Below are positions 14,503 to 21,420 of a stretch of 21,420 nt of DNA, piece after piece; within the stretch, counting starts at the first letter, position 1; every line of letters starts with the position of its first letter. The notes under the pieces are model-generated. The model was not told the origin of the DNA. It ran no database searches and saw only the letters and a program-made list of their open reading frames with translations. Made by a program: the position numbers and the translations under genes. The stretch comes from an uncultured Succinivibrio sp. (lineage in GTDB: Bacteria > Pseudomonadota > Gammaproteobacteria > Enterobacterales > Succinivibrionaceae), in assembly GCA_900754255.1 (NCBI GenBank), contig CAAECI010000036.1, forward strand, positions 1 through 21,420, read 5' to 3'.

Positions 14503-15936
14503 ATGTTACAACCCCAAGTGCTCACGGCCAAAGCCGCCTCCTACCCGGGACTTAACGTTGCGGGTATCGAAGGCACCGTGCTTGCAACCATAGTCAATAA
14601 GAAGTGCTGCGACGTCGAAAAGATCGACGTAACCAAGCTGCCTAAGCGCGAGGTTTCCCATCGCTCGCTCTTTAAAGCCTTAAAGGGCGGTAGCGGACGT
14701 TCCTTCATACTCGAATGCAAAAAGTCATCCCCGACACTTGGAGATTTCTGTAAGGATTTCAACCTTGATCGCCTTATAGACTGCTACGAAAGACACGCAG
14801 CCGCCGTTTCGGTATTGTGCGAGGAGCATTTTTTTAAAGGCTCGCTTGAATATTTAAAGCATGTGCGTGCGCACACCTCTTTACCTGTGATCTGCAAGGA
14901 TTTCATCATTTGCAGGGAACAGCTGGAGGCGGCAAATTCCGCAGGTGCAGATGCCGTGCTGCTCATGCTCTCGCTTTTGACCCATGAGCGCTTTACGGAG
15001 CTCTACGATCATGCAAGGAGCCTCGGACTTGAAGTTTTATGCGAGGTCGATAGCGAGGATGATGCCCGCTTTGCCGCCTCCCACAAATTGCCGATCATAG
15101 GGATCAACAACCGCGATCTGCGCATTTTAAAAATCGATCTTGAAAATGCCAAAAAGCTCTCCGTCCTGTTACCGAAGGGATGCGCCGTAGTATCCGAATC
15201 GGGCATAAACAGCTATGCTGATCTCAGATCCCTAAGCCCTATAAAAAGCTTTTTGATAGGATCTTCTCTCTCCGGATCCAAGAACGTCTACTTTGCGGCC
15301 AATTCCATGCTGTACGGCCTAAACAAGGTATGCGGGATCAGGGATGAGGCGGCCTTGGATGCGGCCATTGCTGGGCATGCCTCCATAGCCGGGCTCATAT
15401 TTGCCAAGAAATCCCCGCGAGCGCTTGATCCGGAGACGGCGGCTCTTTTGGTAAAGCACGGCCATCCTTATATCGACTTTGCCGCAGTCTTTGTCGATGA
15501 AGATCTTGACGAGATGGTACGCATTGTAAAGAAAACGGACGTCGATTACATTCAGCTTCACGGACATGAGAGTGCGGAACTAATAGCGGCTCTGCGCAGA
15601 GAGTTGCCCGATGTAAAAATCATTAAGGCTTTGTGCATCAAAGGCAATGACGATTTCAAAGCCTATTTAAAATACGAGAAAATTTGCGATCTTATGTTGC
15701 TTGACTCAGGAAGTCCCGGATCCGGAACCTCCTTTGCCTGGGGAGAGATCCCCGCATATATTGATAAAACTAAAGCCTTACTTTCAGGCGGCATTGGCAT
15801 TGATAACATCCACAAGGCTCTCGATCAGGGCTTTTGCGGCTTGGATATGAATTCACAGCTCGAGTGCGAAAAGGGAATTAAAGATCCTGCCCTTATCAAA
15901 AAAGCGCTCGACATCATCAAGGAATATATTCATTAA
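14503..15936 (+). CDS. trpCF: Fused indole-3-glycerol-phosphate synthase / phosphoribosylanthranilate isomerase
   Basis: This bifunctional enzyme carries out two consecutive steps of tryptophan synthesis; the fusion is typical of Gammaproteobacteria. The TrpC barrel covers about 28-270, with catalytic E71 and K73 (ECKK), K132 (CKDF), E181, N202 (INNRD) and E232 (SESGIN). The TrpF barrel covers about 273-477, with catalytic C277 (NKVCGI) and D401 (LLDSG). At 477 residues it is longer than E. coli TrpCF (about 453): some 25 residues precede the usual start. A GTG at 14578 (codon 26, AAGG upstream) would give the usual N terminus, so the true start is open. trpB follows after 11 bases. Confidence 0.95.
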   Translation: MLQPQVLTAKAASYPGLNVAGIEGTVLATIVNKKCCDVEKIDVTKLPKREVSHRSLFKALKGGSGRSFILECKKSSPTLGDFCKDFNLDRLIDCYERHAAAVSVLCEEHFFKGSLEYLKHVRAHTSLPVICKDFIICREQLEAANSAGADAVLLMLSLLTHERFTELYDHARSLGLEVLCEVDSEDDARFAASHKLPIIGINNRDLRILKIDLENAKKLSVLLPKGCAVVSESGINSYADLRSLSPIKSFLIGSSLSGSKNVYFAANSMLYGLNKVCGIRDEAALDAAIAGHASIAGLIFAKKSPRALDPETAALLVKHGHPYIDFAAVFVDEDLDEMVRIVKKTDVDYIQLHGHESAELIAALRRELPDVKIIKALCIKGNDDFKAYLKYEKICDLMLLDSGSPGSGTSFAWGEIPAYIDKTKALLSGGIGIDNIHKALDQGFCGLDMNSQLECEKGIKDPALIKKALDIIKEYIH

Positions 15937-15947
15937 AGGAAATTAAA

Positions 15948-17174
15948 ATGACGATACTCAATCCTTTTTTCGGAAAATACGGCGGTCAATACGTACCCGA
16001 GGTTTTGATCCCGGCTCTTGATCAGCTCGAAAAAACCTTTGTCGAGGCTATAGACGATCCCTCATTTAAAAAAGAGCTTAATGATCTGCTTTGCAAATAC
16101 GCAGGACGCCCTACCCCTCTTACTCTTTGTCGTAATCTTACGAAGGGCACCAAAACCAAGATCTATTTAAAGCGTGAGGATCTCCTGCACGGTGGAGCGC
16201 ATAAGACCAATCAGGTTTTAGGCCAGGCCCTTTTGGCAAAGCGCATGGGGAAAACGCGCATCATCGCCGAAACCGGAGCCGGACAGCACGGCGTGGCAAC
16301 AGCCCTTATCTGTGCGTTGCTCGGCTTTAAATGCTGTATTTATATGGGCGTTAAGGACACCGAGCGCCAACGCCCCAATGTCTTCAGAATGCGCCTCATG
16401 GGGGCTGAGGTTCATCCCGTAACGGTAGGCGCCGGTACCCTGAAGGAGGCTTGCAATGAAGCCCTGCGCGATTACGCAGCCAACTTTGAAAACACTCACT
16501 ATATGATAGGTACCGCCGCAGGTCCTCATCCCTTCCCTACCATAGTACGCGAATTCCAAAAGATCATAGGTGAGGAAATTCACCGTCAGATCCTGGAGGA
16601 GGAGGGACGTCTGCCCGATGCCTGCATCGCCTGCGTAGGCGGCGGATCCAACGCCATAGGCATGTTTACCGATTTTCTTGACACCGACGTTCCGCTTTTC
16701 GGCGTAGAACCTGCAGGCAAGGGACTTGATTCCGGAATGACCGGTGCCACCATCCAGCGCGGAAGTGACGGAATATTCTTCGGAGCCGTATCCAAGAATC
16801 TGCAGAATGCCGACGGACAGATCAACGAATCCTATTCGATTTCCGCAGGTCTGGATTTCCCTTCGGTAGGACCTCAGCATGCCTATCTTGATTCCATTGG
16901 CCGCGTACATTATGTGGGAGCTACCGATAACGAAGCCTTGGAGGCCTTTGCCCTTTTATCCGAAAAGGAAGGCATTATTCCCGCACTTGAATCGTCTCAC
17001 GCTTTGGCCTATGCCATCAAGATGATGCGCGCTCAGCCGGATAAGGAGCAGATCCTGGTAGTCAATCTTTCAGGACGCGGCGACAAGGACATTTTCAGCG
17101 TCCAGGACTATTTTGAAAAGCTCGGCGCCATACGCGACGACGGCACCATCGATCCCTCGGTGCTCAAGGATTGA
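15948..17174 (+). CDS. trpB: Tryptophan synthase beta chain
   Basis: TrpB condenses indole with serine using PLP. The 408-residue protein aligns from its first residues with E. coli TrpB (LNPFFGKYGGQYVPE). Visible are the PLP lysine K86 in GGAHKTNQVLGQALL, the catalytic E108 in AETGAGQHG, the phosphate loop GGGSNA and the C-terminal NLSGRGDKD. AAAGGA precedes the ATG. The trpA start follows 14 bases later, and the products form the alpha2-beta2 synthase. Confidence 0.98.
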   Translation: MTILNPFFGKYGGQYVPEVLIPALDQLEKTFVEAIDDPSFKKELNDLLCKYAGRPTPLTLCRNLTKGTKTKIYLKREDLLHGGAHKTNQVLGQALLAKRMGKTRIIAETGAGQHGVATALICALLGFKCCIYMGVKDTERQRPNVFRMRLMGAEVHPVTVGAGTLKEACNEALRDYAANFENTHYMIGTAAGPHPFPTIVREFQKIIGEEIHRQILEEEGRLPDACIACVGGGSNAIGMFTDFLDTDVPLFGVEPAGKGLDSGMTGATIQRGSDGIFFGAVSKNLQNADGQINESYSISAGLDFPSVGPQHAYLDSIGRVHYVGATDNEALEAFALLSEKEGIIPALESSHALAYAIKMMRAQPDKEQILVVNLSGRGDKDIFSVQDYFEKLGAIRDDGTIDPSVLKD

Positions 17175-17188
17175 TTAAGGAGAGAAAA

Positions 17189-18004
17189 ATGGAAAAACGT
17201 TTTGAAAAGCGCTTTGAGGCCCTGGCTGCAAAACACGAAGGCGGATTCATGCCCTTCGTGACTCTCTGTGATCCAGATTATGATACCTCGCTTAAGATCC
17301 TGCATGCTCTTATAGAGGGCGGTGCCGATGCGCTGGAATTGGGCTTTCCCTTCTCCGATCCTTGTGCCGACGGACCTGTGATCCAAAAGGCCGACAAACG
17401 TGCCTTAAGCTCTGGAACCGTAACTAAAGACTATTTCTCGCTCATTGCCAAAATGCGCAGTGCCTATCCCGATCTGCCCATGTCCATACTCGTTTATGCC
17501 AACGTAGTTGCAGCTCACGGCGTGAACAACTTTTTCAAATTGGCTCATGAGAGCGGTCTCGATGCCGTTTTGATCCCGGACATTCCGGTAAATATGCTGG
17601 AGACGGGAGAGAACTTCCTAAAATGTGCCGCTGAAAATGAAATTGATACGGTACTGATTGCACCTCCCAATGCCGACGAGGAGACACTCGATCGCATCGC
17701 CGAGCTTTCGATGGGCTATACCTACGTGCTTTCCCGCTTTGGGATCACCGGTACCGAAAATACCTTCGGTCGTCCGGTAAAGATCATAAAACGCCTCAAG
17801 GAGCTTGGCGGTGCCCTGCCCATTCTAGGCTTCGGCATTTCAACTCCCGAGCATGTTAAAGCCGCCCTTGAAACCGGTGCCGTCGGGGCCATCGCCGGAT
17901 CGGCCTGCGTCAAAATAGTGGAGAAAAATTTAAACAACGTCCCGCAAATGCTCAAAGAGCTTAAAGATTATGTAACCTCAATGAAGGCTGCCACCAGATC
18001 TTAA
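17189..18004 (+). CDS. trpA: Tryptophan synthase alpha chain
   Basis: TrpA cleaves indole-3-glycerol phosphate to indole, which is channelled to TrpB. The ATG at 17189 has AAGGAG about seven bases upstream (271 residues); an in-frame TTG at 17171 overlapping the trpB stop is less likely. Catalytic E50 (LELGFPFSDP) and D61 (ADGPVIQ) are present. Loop 6 reads SRFGITGTEN, with Phe where the E. coli sequence SRAGVTG has Ala, a non-conservative but not obviously damaging change. It is the last gene of the trp block and is followed by a strong terminator. Confidence 0.97.
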   Translation: MEKRFEKRFEALAAKHEGGFMPFVTLCDPDYDTSLKILHALIEGGADALELGFPFSDPCADGPVIQKADKRALSSGTVTKDYFSLIAKMRSAYPDLPMSILVYANVVAAHGVNNFFKLAHESGLDAVLIPDIPVNMLETGENFLKCAAENEIDTVLIAPPNADEETLDRIAELSMGYTYVLSRFGITGTENTFGRPVKIIKRLKELGGALPILGFGISTPEHVKAALETGAVGAIAGSACVKIVEKNLNNVPQMLKELKDYVTSMKAATRS

Positions 18005-18020
18005 ATTGCAGAGTAATTTG

Positions 18021-18060
18021 AAAAAAAGATGCATATATCATGGTATGTGCGTCTTTTTTT
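18021..18060 (+). terminator. Intrinsic terminator of the trp operon
   Basis: AAAAAAAGA (18021-18029) pairs with TCTTTTTTT (18052-18060), and GCATAT (18031-18036) pairs with 18045-18050 using one G-T pair. The stem ends in a T-run that continues past 18060. It starts 17 bases after the trpA stop. Confidence 0.85.
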
Positions 18061-18379
18061 TATTCTTTTTTTAGAAATCTTTTCACCTCAGAGATCATAC
18101 AACCGCACGAATTTTGCAAGGTTTTTTTTAGAAATATAACGAAGTGATCAGATCAGTTTTAAGGATTCTGTACGTTTTTTTCAAAATTGCGCAAACGTTT
18201 TAAGTCTGAATTTTCACTCTTTTTTCTCAACTCTAAAAAAAATTTAAACAACAAACGTCTGATGAATATTTTAAATTTGTGACAGGTATTTCATTTTATT
18301 TTTTCAAAGTTGAGTAAAGTTAACTCAGCCGAAGAACTTCGGTGGATTAAATTTTTAAGTCAGGAAGATAACTCTTATA
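18061..18379. other. AT-rich upstream region of the third TRAP operon
   Basis: No gene is visible. The stretch is very AT-rich with several A and T tracts, as often seen upstream of strong promoters. It contains a hairpin CCGAAG/CTTCGG (18329-18342), overlapping dyads TGAGT/ACTCA near 18311-18326, and a half CRP-like site (TGTGA at 18278-18282 with a poor second arm). I could not assign a promoter with confidence. Confidence 0.5.
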
Positions 18380-19369
18380 TTGAATTTGAAAAAATGCTTG
18401 GTCGCCGCCGCTGTGGCCGCTTCCTTCACCGCTGCTTCTTTAGCCAATGCAGCCGACACCTTAACCATGAAGATGGGCTTCGTTGATCCTGCTACCTCAA
18501 GCTATGCTCAGGGCGGTCAGAAATTTGCCGACGAGCTGGCAAAATTGACCGACGGTAAGATCAAGGTTCAGGTTGTTGCCGGCGGTACCTTAGGCGGCGA
18601 GCGTGAGATGTACGAAGGCGCACAGATGGGCACCATGGACGTCATCACCATCGTGAACACCGTACTCTCCCAGTTCATCCCCGAGCTGACCATTCTCGAT
18701 CAGTTGTTCCTCTTCGACAACGAGGCTCAGGCCCACGCTGCCGTTGACGGCAAACTCGGTGAGTTGCTGGCTAAGAAGGCCGAGGAACAGGGCGTTCACA
18801 TTATCGGCGCTTTGGAATCCGGTTTCCGCGACACCTTCTCCAAGAACCCCATCGAGAAGCTTGAAGACTTCAACGGTATGAAGATCCGCACCATGGAAAA
18901 CAAGATGCAGATCGCCGCTTTCAACGCCTTGGGCGCCATTGCTACCCCTATGCCTGCCACCGAGCAGTACACTGCTTTACAGCAGGGCACCATCGACGGC
19001 TGTGAAAACGCAGTCGGCAACATGGTGATCAACCGTTACTACGAAGTGATCAAGAATGTTACCAATACTCACCACCAGTTCACCTACATCTTCGTCGGTA
19101 TCTCCGATCGTACCTGGAAGAAGATCCCTGATGAGTTCAAGCCTAAGGTATACGAGGCAATGAAGACCGCCGTTGCATGGCAACGTAACAACCTCAAGGA
19201 GATCAACGACAACGCCAGAGCCGAGCTCGTCAAGAAGGGCGTAACCTTCCACGAGATCGATCGTGAGTCCTTAAAGGCCAAGGCTGTTCCTGCTCTTGAG
19301 AAGCTGGCTGCCAACGTTCCTCAGGAATGGGTTGACGCTTACAAAGAAGCAGTTGCATCTGCCAAGTAA
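18380..19369 (+). CDS. dctP: TRAP transporter substrate-binding protein, DctP family (system 3)
   Basis: The 329-residue precursor has a signal peptide (MNLKKCLVAAAV; cleavage expected after ANA at 24). The carboxylate-binding arginine is R170 in GMKIRTMEN, and CENAVGN stands at about 208-214 where the other two have ENP. No ATG exists at the start: in frame there are only TTG at 18380 and 18386, and the nearest AGGA (18362-18365) is 14 bases away. Codon choice is strongly biased (Ile as ATC/ATT with no ATA, Lys mostly AAG, Phe TTC), unlike system 1, which suggests very high expression. The ligand is unknown. Confidence 0.92.
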   Translation: MNLKKCLVAAAVAASFTAASLANAADTLTMKMGFVDPATSSYAQGGQKFADELAKLTDGKIKVQVVAGGTLGGEREMYEGAQMGTMDVITIVNTVLSQFIPELTILDQLFLFDNEAQAHAAVDGKLGELLAKKAEEQGVHIIGALESGFRDTFSKNPIEKLEDFNGMKIRTMENKMQIAAFNALGAIATPMPATEQYTALQQGTIDGCENAVGNMVINRYYEVIKNVTNTHHQFTYIFVGISDRTWKKIPDEFKPKVYEAMKTAVAWQRNNLKEINDNARAELVKKGVTFHEIDRESLKAKAVPALEKLAANVPQEWVDAYKEAVASAK

Positions 19370-19406
19370 TTTTGAGCGTGAATAATAACTACGCATAAAT
19401 CATACG

Positions 19407-19437
19407 GAGAGCACTGCGGTGCTCTCTTTGTTGTTTT
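19407..19437 (+). terminator. Hairpin with T-rich tail between dctP and dctQ (system 3)
   Basis: GAGAGCAC (19407-19414) pairs perfectly with GTGCTCTC (19419-19426) around TGCG, followed by a T-rich tract to 19437. It looks like a leaky terminator placed before dctQ, letting dctP be transcribed more than dctQM. Confidence 0.7.
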
Positions 19438-19454
19438 CTCACGGACTATTAACA

Positions 19455-19949
19455 ATGAATTCCATAGCACGCAATTTGCAGCGACTTGAGAACGTGATCA
19501 TAGCCGTCTGCTTTATCGTAATGTGCCTGGCTGAATTCGGTCAGGTTGCCAATCGCAACGTTTTCCATCTGCCTATTTCTTGGTTTGATGAGCTTGCCCG
19601 CTACTGCATGGTTTATATGACCCTGCTTGCAACTGAAGCCGGTCTTCGTGACGGATCTCAGATTGCCATTACCGCGGTAACCGACAAATGCCCTGCTCCT
19701 ATAAAGCGCGTATTGCAGCTTATTGTGAAGGCCATAATTATCGCCTTCTCCATCATGATCACCATGACCTCCTATGATCTCGTGGTAAAGCAGGTTGTAA
19801 CCGGTCAGGTTTCGGCAGGTTTGTCACTGCCCATGTGGATCCCCTACATGATCCTGCCTTTGGCATTTGCCTTCATCACCATTGTTCAGGCTCTCGCATT
19901 CATCGCTTTACTGAGAGCTCCTCTTAAAGCTGAGAAAAAGGAGAACTGA
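19455..19949 (+). CDS. dctQ: TRAP transporter small membrane subunit, DctQ family (system 3)
   Basis: The ATG at 19455 gives 164 residues. Upstream in-frame starts fall inside the hairpin and are unlikely. Hydrophobic segments lie at about 13-32, 44-58, 87-106 and 127-150, with VANRNVFHLPISWFDEL as the DctQ signature. The ribosome binding site is weak (CACGGA, about ten bases away). dctM follows after three bases, so translation of the two is probably coupled. Confidence 0.88.
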   Translation: MNSIARNLQRLENVIIAVCFIVMCLAEFGQVANRNVFHLPISWFDELARYCMVYMTLLATEAGLRDGSQIAITAVTDKCPAPIKRVLQLIVKAIIIAFSIMITMTSYDLVVKQVVTGQVSAGLSLPMWIPYMILPLAFAFITIVQALAFIALLRAPLKAEKKEN

Positions 19950-19952
19950 TAA

Positions 19953-21218
19953 ATGACTGCTTTGATCCTGTTCGGCTGCTTCCTTTTAATGCTCGTGATC
20001 GGTGTTCCCATCGCTTTGGCTTTGGGTGCTGCCACCGCCATAACTCTCTTCTATATCGACATGCCCGTGATCGTGGTCGCCCAGCGTATTTTCACCGCTT
20101 TGGACTCCTCGGGCATCATGGCCATTCCCTTCTTCGTGCTTGCAGGTAACCTCATGACCCGCGGCGGTATTTCAAGAAGGATCGTCGATCTGGCCAACTC
20201 CGTAGTCGGCGGCGTACGCGGCGGATTATTCTACGTAATGATCATTTCCTGCGGCTTCTTCGCCGCTCTGTCAGGCTCCGCTCCGGCCACCGTGATCGCC
20301 ATCGGCTCCATGCTTTACCCCGAGATGATCAAGCGCGGCTATCCTAAAGAGCGTTCTGCCGGCTTACTCGCCGTAGCAGGCGGTTTAGGCCCCATCATCC
20401 CTCCTTCAATCATCATGGTGGTTTACGGTACCATTACCTCCTCCTCCATCGGTGATCTGTTCAAGGGCGGTTTGGTTGCAGGTATCATGATCGCCGTCGT
20501 ACTGGCCGTAGTATCCATCTTCCTGTCGACCAAGGAGCAGTGGCCTAAGTCTGAAACCAGGCTCTCCTTCACCGAGTTCTGCAAATCCTTCTATAACGCC
20601 TTCTTAGCCGTTATGCTGCCGGTCATTGTTTTGGGCGGTATTTACTCAGGCTTGCTAACTCCTACCGAGTCCGCAGCCGTCGCTACCGTTTATGCCTTTA
20701 TCGTAGGCGTATTCGTATATCGCGAGTTGCCGCTTAAGGATCTGTGGAACGTGATCATCGATTCAGGACGCGGCTCGGCTATGGTGCTCTTCATCATCGC
20801 CACCTCCACTGCCTTCTCCTGGCTCTTCACCTATGCCGGAATTTCGCAGACTCTCATCGATCTCATCAACTCTTGGAATTTGTCAGCCACCATGTACTGC
20901 GTGATCGTAGCCTTCGTACTACTGGTATTCGGTACTTTCCTCGAGGGTATCGCCACCTGCGTGCTGCTCGTTCCTCTGCTCTGGCCGGTTGCCGAGTCCT
21001 TGGGCATCAACGTAATTCACTTCGGTCTCATCGTTTCCATCTCCAACGTGATCGGAACCATGACACCTCCGGTAGCTGTAAACCTCTTTGCGGCCTCCTC
21101 CGTAACCAAGCTGACCATGGGTCAGATTTCAAAGGGCGAGATCCCCTTCTTCATTGGTTACACCTTCGTGTTCTTCCTCATTGTGTTGGTACCTTGGTTC
21201 TCAACCTGCCTCATTTGA
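19953..21218 (+). CDS. dctM: TRAP transporter large membrane subunit, DctM family (system 3)
   Basis: The 421-residue polytopic protein carries the DctM signatures LSGSAPATVIAIG (about 108-120) and IIPPSIIMVVYG (about 148-159), plus GLLTPTESAAVATVYAF in the second half. AAAGGAG precedes the ATG. Like dctP of this system it favours C-ending codons, consistent with an abundant transporter. It is the last gene of the operon and is followed by a strong terminator. Confidence 0.94.
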   Translation: MTALILFGCFLLMLVIGVPIALALGAATAITLFYIDMPVIVVAQRIFTALDSSGIMAIPFFVLAGNLMTRGGISRRIVDLANSVVGGVRGGLFYVMIISCGFFAALSGSAPATVIAIGSMLYPEMIKRGYPKERSAGLLAVAGGLGPIIPPSIIMVVYGTITSSSIGDLFKGGLVAGIMIAVVLAVVSIFLSTKEQWPKSETRLSFTEFCKSFYNAFLAVMLPVIVLGGIYSGLLTPTESAAVATVYAFIVGVFVYRELPLKDLWNVIIDSGRGSAMVLFIIATSTAFSWLFTYAGISQTLIDLINSWNLSATMYCVIVAFVLLVFGTFLEGIATCVLLVPLLWPVAESLGINVIHFGLIVSISNVIGTMTPPVAVNLFAASSVTKLTMGQISKGEIPFFIGYTFVFFLIVLVPWFSTCLI

Positions 21219-21241
21219 GTGTAAAAATACCATATTCAAAT

Positions 21242-21266
21242 CGGCTCCTGCGGGAGCCGTTTTTTT
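21242..21266 (+). terminator. Intrinsic terminator of the third TRAP operon
   Basis: CGGCTCC (21242-21248) pairs perfectly with GGAGCCG (21253-21259) around TGCG, followed by seven T residues (21260-21266), 23 bases after the dctM stop. Confidence 0.93.
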
Positions 21267-21343
21267 ACGTTAGGTTTTTAAAGAAAAAGGAGCGAAGCCG
21301 GACCCGAGTTTAGTACCTGATAGGCCTTAATCGAACCTATAAA

Positions 21344-21375
21344 AGCCTGAAGCATTGCGCTTGAGGCTATTTTTG
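21344..21375 (+). terminator. Second terminator-like hairpin near the right edge
   Basis: AGCCT (21344-21348) and AAGC (21350-21353) pair with GCTT (21359-21362) and AGGCT (21364-21368) across one mismatch, followed by TATTTTT. It lies 78 bases past the operon terminator. It may be a back-up terminator, the end of a small RNA, or serve a gene beyond the window. Confidence 0.5.
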
Positions 21376-21420
21376 TTGTCTCTTAAAAAATTTATTCTTA
21401 TAGGGGATGCCAGTGCTAAC

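Noticed and set aside
18278..18293. CRP-like site upstream of the third TRAP operon
   Set aside because: TGTGA-N6 is followed by TTTCA instead of TCACA; only one arm fits, and the region is AT-rich.
20744..21313. 189-codon open frame overlapping the end of the third dctM in another frame
   Set aside because: Arg/His/Leu-rich composition typical of an off-frame reading of a membrane protein gene; it runs through the terminator hairpin.
1..21420. CRISPR arrays, tRNA or rRNA genes, phage genes
   Set aside because: I saw no regularly spaced direct repeats, cloverleaf-like segments or phage structural genes in the window.

Overview
The window looks like chromosome of a gammaproteobacterium, probably an anaerobic, organic-acid-using one of the Succinivibrionaceae type. 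This is inferred from the fused TrpC-TrpF protein, an HtpX close in length to that of E. coli, Trp leader-peptide attenuators, a perfect CRP-type palindrome and three complete TRAP transporters in 21 kb. No marker gene is present to fix the taxon.

Layout. (1) 1-377: the 5' end of an IS200/IS605-type TnpA on the minus strand, cut by the window edge, with strong hairpins upstream of it. (2) 378-1382: htpX (membrane zinc protease) followed by an overlooked 31-residue single-span membrane ORF. (3) 1543-7117: a catabolic/uptake island. A minus-strand pair (D-2-hydroxyacid dehydrogenase, then an RraA-like aldolase) diverges from a plus-strand TRAP operon (dctP-dctQ-dctM) followed by an FCD-type GntR regulator. 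The shared intergenic region holds a perfect CRP-type site, and a near-identical 16-base word sits at both of its edges; a related copy lies in front of gntR. (4) 7331-10368: a second TRAP operon on the minus strand (dctP-dctQ-dctM), convergent with gntR across a bidirectional terminator. (5) 10692-18059: all tryptophan biosynthesis genes, in two blocks: trpE-trpG and trpD-trpCF-trpB-trpA. Each block is preceded by its own leader peptide and attenuator. (6) 18380-21266: a third TRAP operon (dctP-dctQ-dctM) with codon use suggesting very high expression, closed by a strong terminator.

How it works together. The first island probably imports a (hydroxy)carboxylic acid, oxidises or reduces it with the dehydrogenase and cleaves or decarboxylates the product with the aldolase, under CRP and GntR control; the substrate cannot be read from sequence. 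The trp genes convert chorismate to tryptophan, with attenuation at two points. The two attenuators are clearly paralogous. The trpD leader has tandem Trp codons. The trpE leader has an in-frame UGA where the first Trp codon is expected, followed at once by its only UGG. This is the most unusual feature I see. A second recurring theme is that all three TRAP operons carry a stable hairpin between dctP and dctQ, fitting high binding-protein output relative to the membrane subunits.
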